Shown here piece after piece: positions 16,707 through 23,877 of a stretch of DNA of 38,525 nucleotides. The position numbers and the translations under genes are program-made. The stretch's first letter is position 1, and every line of letters starts with the position of its first letter. Source of the DNA: Planctomycetota bacterium (GTDB taxonomy: Bacteria > Planctomycetota > JAJSAM01 > JAJVHW01); the NCBI GenBank assembly GCA_021414065.1, contig JAIOPE010000084.1, positions 1 to 38,525 on the forward strand. Direction: 5' to 3'. The notes below the pieces were generated by a model. It was not told the origin of the DNA, did no database searches, and was given only the letters and a program-made list of their open reading frames with translations.

Positions 16707-19700
16707 ATGTTCATCAGCGGTGACGTAGACCTACCGGAGCCCCTCCTCGAGGCGGCCCAGGCCGGGAGATTCGTCGTGTTCGCCGGCGCCGGCGTGTCGA
16801 TCGCGGCTCCCTCGAACCTGCCGTCGTTCGATGGGCTCGTTCAACAGGTCGGTCGCGGCGTGTATCCGCCGTGGGACGGGAGCAACGCCGATCGGCGGTT
16901 GGGCTTGCTCGAGGATCTGCGGGTCGATGTTCAGGCGCGCACGCGCGAGATACTGGCGGCCGACGCCTCGAAGCCGAACGAGCTGCACCGCGAGATTCTC
17001 CGCGTGTTCAAGGCCGCGGATCGCGCGCGGGTGGTCACCACGAACTTCGACCAGCACTTCACGATGGCGGCGCGCGACGTCTATCCCGAGCCGATCAACG
17101 TCCACGTCGCGCCTGCGCTTCCGCTCGGGGACGACTTCCTCGGAATCGTCCATCTCCACGGATCTCTCGGGGCGCCGGGACGCCTCGTCCTGACCGACGC
17201 GGACTTCGGCCGCGCATACCTGACGCGCGGATGGGCAACGCTCTTCCTGAAGGACATGTTCCAGCGCTTCACGGTGCTCTTCATCGGCTACAGCCACGAC
17301 GACCCCGTCATGGCCTACTTGGCGCGTGGGCTTCCGCCCGGAACGCCCAGGTTCTGCTTCACGTTGCCCGGCAGCGACGCGAAGTGGAAGTCGTTCGGGA
17401 TCACGCCGATCCACTATCCGCCGAAGCCGCCTCCCTCCGGTCATGAGGCGCTGCCCGCCGCGCTCGCGGCGTGGGCGAAGCACGCGCGTCGGGGCGCGCT
17501 GGAGCACGAGGCGCGCATCCGGGAACTTGTGGCCGCTGCGCCGCCTCTCGACCGCGAATCGATCGACTACCTGGTGGCTGCGCTGCGCGACCCCACGCTG
17601 ATCAAGTTCTTCACCCGGCACGCGACGGCGGCGGATTGGCTGACATGGGTGGATGCGCGGAGCGCTCTCGACCCGCTCTTCCGCCGCGACGGAGGGGACG
17701 GCGAGATCGAGCGCGAACTCGCGTGGTGGATCGGCCGGCACTACGTCGCTCGGGGCGCGTCACACGCCCTCGCACTGCTCGCGAAGAAGCCGTCAAGCTG
17801 GAACTTCGTCCTGTGGGATGCGGTCGCTCGGAGTCTTCCGGGCGAGCCACGGCCCGAGCCGCGCCTCCTCGCTGCTTGGGTCGTGCTCCTGCAGTTGGCG
17901 GCTCCCGACCTCCGCCGCGAGTTCCAGTTCGGCCTCCTTCTCGAAGAGTGCAAGTTCCCCGACGAGCTCGGTGTGGCGGTCCTCTGCTTGCGCTGGCTCA
18001 CCGATGTGGTGTTCACGTTCGAACCGCCGATCATGTTCGACCCCGAGAAGGAGCCGCCGCCCATCGGGCGCGTGCGCGTGGCGCTTCGAGGCGACCCTCA
18101 CTACTTGAGCAAGAGCTGGGAGCGGATGCAGCCGCACTTCCAGGAACTCCACGGAGAGCTGCTCCCGCTGCTGACGTCGCGCATCACGGAGTGCTATGAG
18201 ACGTTGAAGACATGCGGCCAAGCGAACGCCGACTGGGATCCCGTGAGCTACTCGCGCACGGGAATCGAGCCGCACGAGCAGGACGCCCATCGGGAAGGAC
18301 CGAGCTTCCTCGTGGACGCCGCCCGCGACGTCGTGGCGTTCTTGATGCGGACGTCGAAGGAGGCGGGGCGAAGCGCCGTCAACGCGTGGAGCCGCGCCGA
18401 GGCCCCGCTCCTCCGCCGACTGGCTCTCTTCGGCATGAGGGAAGATCCCGATCTCGATCCGGACGAGGCGCTCGGCGCAATCGTCGCCGGCGAGTGGCTG
18501 TATGCGCCCGGACTCAAGCACGAGGTCTTTCGGCTGATTGAGCACGTGTTTCCACGTGCGAGCGAGGACGTGCAGCGATGGTTCGTGGCGGAGTCGGTGA
18601 CGCTCCGCGTCCTGCGGCGCGAGGTCGCGCCAGACGACGAAGAGGGGCAGAAGACGATCGCGTACGGGCGCTACAACCTCGCGGTCTGGTTGGCGAAGGT
18701 CGCCCCGGAGTCCAAGGTCGCACGCGAACATCTCCAAGCGCTCCAGGCAGCGAACCTGCGGTTTGGTCCGCGCGAGCACCCCGACGTCAATTCTTGGACC
18801 GAGGCGCGATGGGGCCACGGACCGAGCCCGAAGTCGTCGGACGAGCTTCGCGCGATGAACGTCGCCGACCTCGTGGACTTCGTCACGACGTTCCGGAGCG
18901 AAGCGGACCGGGAGCCCAATCGCGACGCGCTGCTCGTCACGTTTCGAAGCTCGATGGTCGCGGATCCCGCACGAAGCTTGGAGGTGGCGGAGCGTCTGCG
19001 TGACACGGGGCATTGGGAGGCGGACGTCTGGGCCCGACTGCTCGATGGTTGGCGCGAAGCTCCGTCAGAAGCGGTTCCTTGGGAGCGGCTCGCCCCGCTC
19101 CTCGCGCAGCTCTCGCTGCCGGACAAGCTCGACTTGGAGCTCGCACGGGCGCTGTCCAAGGGCACCGAGTCGGGCATCACGACAGAGGCGGGTCTCGCTG
19201 CTGCGGAAACAGTGGCGGATCGCGTGTTCGTTCGGGCCGTCGCCGAGGAGGACGAACCCGAGGACGGCGACATTCCCGGCGGCTGGCTCACGCGCGCGAT
19301 CAACCACGTCGGAGGCGTCGTTGCGGAGATCTGGCTTCGGGCGCTCTCGCGCCGTCGTCGCATGGCCGAGGACAAGTGGAGCGGACTTCCGCCTGCGTAT
19401 CACGAGCGACTGCTGGGCGCGGTTGCTGGCGGGTCGAGCGCAGCCCAGATGGCGAGGGTCGTGGTCGCCGCGCACGTCCAGTTCCTCCACTCGCTCGATG
19501 GAGCATGGACGGTCGAGCACGTCGTTCCCTTGTTCGACTGGACGCGCGACCGCCGGCGCGCCGGACAGGCGTGGGCGGGCTTCCTGCAATGGGGGCGGCT
19601 CAGCGAGTCCGTGGCGCAGGCGATGCTCCCGCACCTCGAGCAGTGCTTCGCGATGACGGCCAGCGATCTGAAGGAGCATCGAGAGGGGCTGGCGGTGCGA

Positions 19701-20294
19701 CTCGCCGGCCTCGCCCTCTACTCCGACATTCATCCACTTGATAGCGGGTGGCTGACGCGGTTCGTTCAGTCCGCTGACGTCGAGACTCGGACCATGTGGG
19801 CGAGGCACGTAGCGATGGAGCTCGACGCGCTCGAAACCAAGGCGAAAGAAGAGGCGTGGACGCGCTGGATCCAGCGCTACTGGAAGGAACGCGCGACCGG
19901 GGCGCCGAGTCCGTTCGCGAACGAGGAGACCGAGCAGATGGTCGATTGGGCGCTCGCACTCGGCCCGCGACTGGCGGACGCTGTTGATCTTCTGGAGCGC
20001 ACGTCGATTCGTCCCACGGAGCACAACCCGCTTCTGTACACGCTTCGGGACAGTCCCCTTCTCCGCGAGGAGCCGCGCACGCTCGCCCGCCTGCTTCTCC
20101 ACGTGCTGAAGGGGATTGACGGGCTCTCGTACGACGCGGCGTTCGTCGACGAGGCGACGAGGACGCTGATCGATGCCGGGGCCGACCGTGAGGTGCTCGT
20201 CGCGCTCATCGAGCGTCTCGCCGAACTGACGTGTCCGACCGCCGCCGAACTGCGCCGCCTCCTCGACGGCCGGGGAGACGCGGCACGACCGTGA
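16707..20294 (+). CDS. Large SIR2-domain defence protein
   Basis: This encodes 1195 residues. The N-terminal SIR2 fold (about 1-240) has the NAD-binding FAGAGVS at 25-31, TTNFD at 111-115, HLHGS at 149-153 (catalytic His 151) and GYSHDD at 194-199. The remaining ~950 residues look like long alpha-helical repeats without a recognised enzyme motif. This layout matches SIR2 proteins such as DSR1/DSR2 and SIR2-DUF4020 types, which deplete NAD+ after sensing a phage component. NADase activity is inferred from the conserved Asn and His; the trigger is unknown. The helical part would be the sensor. It is the first gene of a plus-strand run reaching 23553. A diverged copy of its last 60 or so codons lies at 21063-21257. 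Confidence 0.85.
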   Translation: MFISGDVDLPEPLLEAAQAGRFVVFAGAGVSIAAPSNLPSFDGLVQQVGRGVYPPWDGSNADRRLGLLEDLRVDVQARTREILAADASKPNELHREILRVFKAADRARVVTTNFDQHFTMAARDVYPEPINVHVAPALPLGDDFLGIVHLHGSLGAPGRLVLTDADFGRAYLTRGWATLFLKDMFQRFTVLFIGYSHDDPVMAYLARGLPPGTPRFCFTLPGSDAKWKSFGITPIHYPPKPPPSGHEALPAALAAWAKHARRGALEHEARIRELVAAAPPLDRESIDYLVAALRDPTLIKFFTRHATAADWLTWVDARSALDPLFRRDGGDGEIERELAWWIGRHYVARGASHALALLAKKPSSWNFVLWDAVARSLPGEPRPEPRLLAAWVVLLQLAAPDLRREFQFGLLLEECKFPDELGVAVLCLRWLTDVVFTFEPPIMFDPEKEPPPIGRVRVALRGDPHYLSKSWERMQPHFQELHGELLPLLTSRITECYETLKTCGQANADWDPVSYSRTGIEPHEQDAHREGPSFLVDAARDVVAFLMRTSKEAGRSAVNAWSRAEAPLLRRLALFGMREDPDLDPDEALGAIVAGEWLYAPGLKHEVFRLIEHVFPRASEDVQRWFVAESVTLRVLRREVAPDDEEGQKTIAYGRYNLAVWLAKVAPESKVAREHLQALQAANLRFGPREHPDVNSWTEARWGHGPSPKSSDELRAMNVADLVDFVTTFRSEADREPNRDALLVTFRSSMVADPARSLEVAERLRDTGHWEADVWARLLDGWREAPSEAVPWERLAPLLAQLSLPDKLDLELARALSKGTESGITTEAGLAAAETVADRVFVRAVAEEDEPEDGDIPGGWLTRAINHVGGVVAEIWLRALSRRRRMAEDKWSGLPPAYHERLLGAVAGGSSAAQMARVVVAAHVQFLHSLDGAWTVEHVVPLFDWTRDRRRAGQAWAGFLQWGRLSESVAQAMLPHLEQCFAMTASDLKEHREGLAVRLAGLALYSDIHPLDSGWLTRFVQSADVETRTMWARHVAMELDALETKAKEEAWTRWIQRYWKERATGAPSPFANEETEQMVDWALALGPRLADAVDLLERTSIRPTEHNPLLYTLRDSPLLREEPRTLARLLLHVLKGIDGLSYDAAFVDEATRTLIDAGADREVLVALIERLAELTCPTAAELRRLLDGRGDAARP

Positions 20295-20322
20295 GGCAGG
20301 GCAGGACGTCGGGGGCACCGCG

Positions 20323-20328
20323 TAGGCT
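20323..20328 (+). promoter_or_regulatory. Candidate -10 box before the caspase-like gene
   Basis: TAGGCT lies 20 bases before the ATG at 20349, inside the 54-bp gap after the SIR2 gene. It could allow separate expression, or be coincidental in an operon. Confidence 0.25.
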
Positions 20329-20348
20329 GAGCGTGACAAAGCACCACC

Positions 20349-21044
20349 ATGCCGACCCGTACGCCCGCCCGAAGACGCAAGATCGCAGCACGACCACGCG
20401 CTAGGCGTCCGGGTCCACGTCGGATTCTGGTCGTCGAACTCGGTCACGCGACGCTGCTCGCCGAGCGGATGTCGGCGATCGAGTCGTTTACGGCGCTGCC
20501 GAACTGGCTCCACGGTGCCGAACTCAAGTCGGTGACTGCCGACTCGACGGCCGATCTACGGCGCGGTCTGACCGAGATCGCGGGGACGCAGTTCGAGCCG
20601 GACCTCCTCGTCCTCATCGGCCACAGCAACAGCGGCGTCCTGGCGCTCGACCGCGCGGAGCCGCCCTTGACGTGGCCAGCGGTCGCAGCCTGGTTCGAGC
20701 GCCTCGCCCCGCGCCGGCTCCTCGTTGTCGGGTGCGAGGCGGGTCAATGGCTGCCGTGCCGCGACATGTTCGGCGGCATTCCCGAGCTGCGTGATGTGTT
20801 CGGATCTCCCGCCCCGCTCGGTGTGCGGGTCGCTCGGATTCTGCCGATCGCCGTCCCGTTCCTGTTGCACGCCCGCGTGAACCCCGGCGTCGTGACCGCC
20901 ATGAGCTTCGGGGCGCTGCTTCACGGCGAGGTTCTGATCCGTCGGACGCGTTCCGACTTCAACCGGACTAGCGACGAGGAGGGAGAAACGATCCAGTTGC
21001 GGGACGAACTGCTCGCCGGCGTCATGCGCGCGTTGCGACGCTGA
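20349..21044 (+). CDS. Putative caspase-like (clan CD) protein, unrecognised family
   Basis: This encodes 231 residues. I do not recognise the family. Two hydrophobic strands each end in a candidate catalytic residue: PDLLVLIGHSNSG (His 92) and RRLLVVGCEAGQ (Cys 129). A strand-His-Gly/Ser followed 33-55 residues later by a strand-Cys-Glu-x-Gly is the pattern of caspases, gingipains and CHAT proteases. An earlier strand (RRILVVELGHAT, 24-35) also fits the fold. The N-terminus is very basic and may be overextended; an ATG at 20469 is an alternative. There is no good Shine-Dalgarno sequence. It sits between the SIR2 gene and a relic of a second SIR2 3' end. A protease effector or processing role is inference. 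Confidence 0.55.
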   Translation: MPTRTPARRRKIAARPRARRPGPRRILVVELGHATLLAERMSAIESFTALPNWLHGAELKSVTADSTADLRRGLTEIAGTQFEPDLLVLIGHSNSGVLALDRAEPPLTWPAVAAWFERLAPRRLLVVGCEAGQWLPCRDMFGGIPELRDVFGSPAPLGVRVARILPIAVPFLLHARVNPGVVTAMSFGALLHGEVLIRRTRSDFNRTSDEEGETIQLRDELLAGVMRALRR

Positions 21045-21062
21045 CGTCGAAGCGAGGACGAT

Positions 21063-21257
21063 GCGTTTCTCCACGTGTTGAAGGGGATCGCCCAACTCAC
21101 ATACGAGTGCGCGTTCGCAGACGCCGCGACGCGTGAGCTGGTCGAAGCGGGCGCCGAACGCGACGTTCTGTCGGCGGTGATCGATCGTCCCGGCGAACTG
21201 GCCGGTCCTTCTGCGGCGGATCTCCGGAAGCTGCTCGATGCACGAGGTTCGAGCTGA
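21063..21257 (+). pseudogene. Relic of a second SIR2-protein gene (3' end only)
   Basis: The frame from 21063 to the TGA at 21257 reads FLHVLKGIAQLTYECAF and continues to LRKLLDARG. It aligns without gaps to the last ~60 residues of the SIR2 protein (LLHVLKGIDGLSYDAAF to LRRLLDGRG), with about 37 of 60 identical by eye. The in-frame stop just upstream (21042-21044) is the stop of the caspase-like gene, and no start codon with a ribosome binding site is present. It is best read as what remains of a paralogous SIR2 gene after deletion or replacement. Expression as a 60-residue peptide from a GTG at 21075 cannot be excluded. Confidence 0.8.
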
Positions 21258-21276
21258 CCCAGACAGAGGAACACGC

Positions 21277-22194
21277 GTGAGCGCACCCGCCACTCCCCCG
21301 ACTGGCCCGAAGCGAACCGTGGAGATTTGCCACGATCTCGACGCCTACGCGGCACTCTTGCCAAACCCGTTCGGCCGCGAGCTGTTTGCGGCGACGAACG
21401 CCACGTCGCTCGATGCACCGATGCTGGATCTCGTCCACGCATGGCGGTCGGCGTCAGACTCGCATGCTCTTCCGGGACTTCTCGCGCGCTCCGTGCCCGA
21501 GGGGCTCCATGCGTTCCTGAAGACCGACCGAACTCGGGACCTGCTCCGCCGCGCGTTGATGGCTCTCGCCGAGCGGGCGGGGATCGTCTCGAATCTGCCG
21601 CTGAACGGCATGCAGCGGCGGGCGCTGCGCCGCGAGGTCGACCGCATTGTCCCCGCAATCGAACGGGAGTGGCCAGCGGCGGAGGCGCGCGAGGTCCAGA
21701 TTTCCATCGAGGAGGCATGGCAGATGTACCTCACCGAGCAGGCGTTCAAGTCGGCGATCGTGGGGCTGGAGTTCTTCGCGTTCACGACCCTGTACTTCGC
21801 GTACGAGACGTACATCGCTCAGGTTCTGCGCGTTGTGACGAAACACGAGCCCCCGACGAACGCGAACGGCTTTCGCGAGTCGATCGTCGCGGCGTTCGAT
21901 GTCGCCGCCGCGCGCGATCACTGGGACGCGGCGCCCGTGCGCGCGGCGCGGATCGTCCGGAACGCCCACGTCCACCGAGCCGATCGCCTGCGTGCGAACG
22001 AGATCCAGGACGTCGAGGTGCTGGTCCCATGCGCCGGCGACGTTCCGCTGGTCACGGCGATTCAGACTCGGCGGCTCGTGGACGAGCTACGACCTCGCGT
22101 TCTGACGTTCACGGCGATCACCCTTGCAAAGCTCGGCGAGACGCCGCGTCCCGAGAGCGACACTCCCACGGACGAGGACGCGTGCGCGACGTGA
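21277..22194 (+). CDS. HEPN-like protein, unrecognised family
   Basis: This encodes 305 residues. The GTG at 21277 is preceded by GAGGA at a good distance; an ATG 13 codons earlier overlaps the SIR2 relic and has no such site. A mostly helical C-terminal half contains RIVRNAHVHRA near residues 225-234, which has the R-N-x3-H spacing of HEPN ribonuclease domains. A hydrophobic aromatic helix (IVGLEFFAFTTLYFAYETY) near 160-180 precedes it. No transmembrane topology is convincing. RNase activity is inferred from one short motif and is weak. It is in the same run as the SIR2 and caspase-like genes, 42 bp before the next start. Confidence 0.6.
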   Translation: MSAPATPPTGPKRTVEICHDLDAYAALLPNPFGRELFAATNATSLDAPMLDLVHAWRSASDSHALPGLLARSVPEGLHAFLKTDRTRDLLRRALMALAERAGIVSNLPLNGMQRRALRREVDRIVPAIEREWPAAEAREVQISIEEAWQMYLTEQAFKSAIVGLEFFAFTTLYFAYETYIAQVLRVVTKHEPPTNANGFRESIVAAFDVAAARDHWDAAPVRAARIVRNAHVHRADRLRANEIQDVEVLVPCAGDVPLVTAIQTRRLVDELRPRVLTFTAITLAKLGETPRPESDTPTDEDACAT

Positions 22195-22236
22195 ACGGCC
22201 CTCGGACGATGAGGAGCGCGCACGGTGGAGCAACCG

Positions 22237-22854
22237 ATGAGTGAGCAAGGCTTCGTGCAACTTGTACAGGCGCTCGCATGGCCGGTGGCCGCGTGCGTCA
22301 TGGCAATCGTCCTTCGGGCCGAGATCCGGGCGGTACTCGCACGACTCGCACAGCTCAAGGTCGGCAGCGTCGAGGCGAACTTCTCGAAGGACCTCGACAA
22401 GCTCGAAGCGCAGGCGGCCGCGGAGTCGCTTCCGACCACCGTTCCGCCGACTACGCCCGCGCCGACGACGACGCCTCCGACGACAACGCCCGACGACGAG
22501 ATCTCCAGGGAGGACAACGCGGGCGAGCGTATCGCGAGACTGGCAGCGATCTCGCCGCGGGCGGCGGTCACCGAGGCATGGCTCGACGTTGAGCGCGCAA
22601 CCATGGAAGCGGCGAACGCGGCCGGGATACCGGTTCCGGGACGCATTGCCGGCGAGCGCGTTGTGGAGCAGCTCGCGTCGCGCGGACTCGTTGCGCCACG
22701 ACTCGTCGGCCTGTATCGCGAACTCCGCAGCATGAGGAACAAGGCGGCGCACGCGGCCGAGATCGACATCGGAGCCGACGACGCGGTTCGATACGCGAAT
22801 CTCGCAACGGTGATCGCGGCGAGCGTTCGCGCCGCAGGCGCTATGAACGGATGA
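22237..22854 (+). CDS. Membrane-anchored HEPN/DUF4145-like protein
   Basis: This encodes 205 residues. One N-terminal membrane segment (about 10-28, WPVAACVMAIVL) is followed by a short helix and then a Thr/Pro-rich linker at about 66-86. The C-terminal helical domain carries LRSMRNKAAHA near 163-172. R-N-x3-H with this flanking is the signature of DUF4145 and related HEPN domains. The ATG at 22237 has GGAG seven bases away; a GTG at 22225 is possible. The layout is an inner-membrane anchor, a flexible stalk and a cytoplasmic HEPN-like head, which would suit a membrane-tethered effector or sensor. This is an inference; the family is not identified. It lies 42 bp before the next gene. Confidence 0.65.
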   Translation: MSEQGFVQLVQALAWPVAACVMAIVLRAEIRAVLARLAQLKVGSVEANFSKDLDKLEAQAAAESLPTTVPPTTPAPTTTPPTTTPDDEISREDNAGERIARLAAISPRAAVTEAWLDVERATMEAANAAGIPVPGRIAGERVVEQLASRGLVAPRLVGLYRELRSMRNKAAHAAEIDIGADDAVRYANLATVIAASVRAAGAMNG

Positions 22855-22896
22855 CCGTCGTACGCAGCGGAAGCCGATCAGAAGGAGCGTTGACGA

Positions 22897-23553
22897 ATGG
22901 ATAGCTGGTGGGAGCTGGGCGAAGGGCGAGGCGCCGGCGGCATGGAACTGGCGATCCAGGACATCACGTGCCCCTTCTGCATGGAACGAGGGAACTTCCG
23001 AGTCGCGTTCCACGCGACGAAGCGTCACGCGCAGCGACCGAAGGTCCTCAACTTCGACACGCTCGAGTGCGGGAGCTGCAAGGGGTACGTCCTATGCCTA
23101 TGGTCGGCCGGACATGGGCTGCACGGCTACCGGGTGCTTCCGTGGCCGCTGAAGATCGACACGCACCCGAAGGAGTGGCCGGAGGACGTCGGCCGAATGT
23201 GGGTCCAAGCGCACCGTAGCCTCGAAGGCGAGAACTGGGATGCGGCGGCGGTCATGGCGCGGAGCGGTCTGCAGCTGGCACTACGACGAAGCAACGCTGT
23301 CGGCAGCAGCCTGAAGAAGGGGATCGAAGACGTTGCGTCGAAGGGACTGCTCCCGCCCGTCATGCGGGAGTGGGCCGACACGGTTCGCGAGTTGGGGAAC
23401 GACGCCGCACACCCAGCTCCTGGCCAGTCGCCGACAGATCCGCAGGACGCCCGCGACATCGTCCGGTTCCTCGACTACGTGCTGGAGTACCTCTACTCGC
23501 TGCCGGACCAGATCCGTCAATACCGCGCCCGCCGGGATGAACGTCATTCGTGA
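22897..23553 (+). CDS. Zinc-ribbon DUF4145 protein
   Basis: This encodes 218 residues. It has the classic DUF4145 layout: an N-terminal zinc ribbon (C25-x2-C28 and C58-x2-C61) and a helical C-terminal domain containing RELGNDAAHP near 163-173. DUF4145 belongs to the HEPN-like helical group and is frequent in restriction and defence islands, including fused to type I restriction subunits. Its biochemical role is not established. The canonical Arg of R-N-x3-H is replaced by Gly here, which is usual in this family and argues for a structural or adaptor role. AAGGAG lies 10 bases before the ATG. It is the last gene of the accessory run before the tRNA scar. Confidence 0.75.
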   Translation: MDSWWELGEGRGAGGMELAIQDITCPFCMERGNFRVAFHATKRHAQRPKVLNFDTLECGSCKGYVLCLWSAGHGLHGYRVLPWPLKIDTHPKEWPEDVGRMWVQAHRSLEGENWDAAAVMARSGLQLALRRSNAVGSSLKKGIEDVASKGLLPPVMREWADTVRELGNDAAHPAPGQSPTDPQDARDIVRFLDYVLEYLYSLPDQIRQYRARRDERHS

Positions 23554-23877
23554 CGCCGCTCCGAACGACGTCGCGCGACCGTGCTGGCGCTCGACTTCCC
23601 GCCGCCCGTGACAGGGGGACCCGCAGCTACACGGGAACCAGGTCCGACCGAGGGTGGTGAACCTGCCCCAAGCGTTGATCCAGGTAGCGATCCGAGCGGC
23701 GCGAGCGAATCGCCCTAAACTGCGACCCGGGCGCTGGTTGTCGCGAAACCGCCGGTGCCAGGGCACCGGTTTCCTAAACCGGGGGTCGGCAGTTCGAATC
23801 TGCCCGGGGATACCAAGCCATCACGCCGAGTGCGGCGGCTGCGAGGTCGTACGTTGCGGTACGTTTCCGGCGTCCGG
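23554..23877. other. Gene-free island edge
   Basis: No credible gene on either strand. It contains the tRNA 3' fragment at 23765-23815. Upstream of that fragment there is no ATCCCCG acceptor strand and no D-arm, so a whole tRNA is not present. Confidence 0.6.
23765..23815 (+). tRNA. 3' half of tRNA-Arg(CCT); probable attachment-site scar
   Basis: The anticodon arm is 23766-23782 (5-bp stem, 7-base loop TTCCTAA, anticodon CCT at 23773-23775). The T arm is 23788-23804 with loop TTCGAAT. The 3' acceptor strand CGGGGAT (23805-23811), discriminator A and encoded CCA (23813-23815) follow. The matching 5' acceptor strand and D arm are absent upstream. A tRNA 3' half that starts in or before the anticodon arm and ends at CCA is what integrase-mediated insertion leaves at the distal end of an island. 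Its orientation places the island to the left. Confidence 0.75.
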
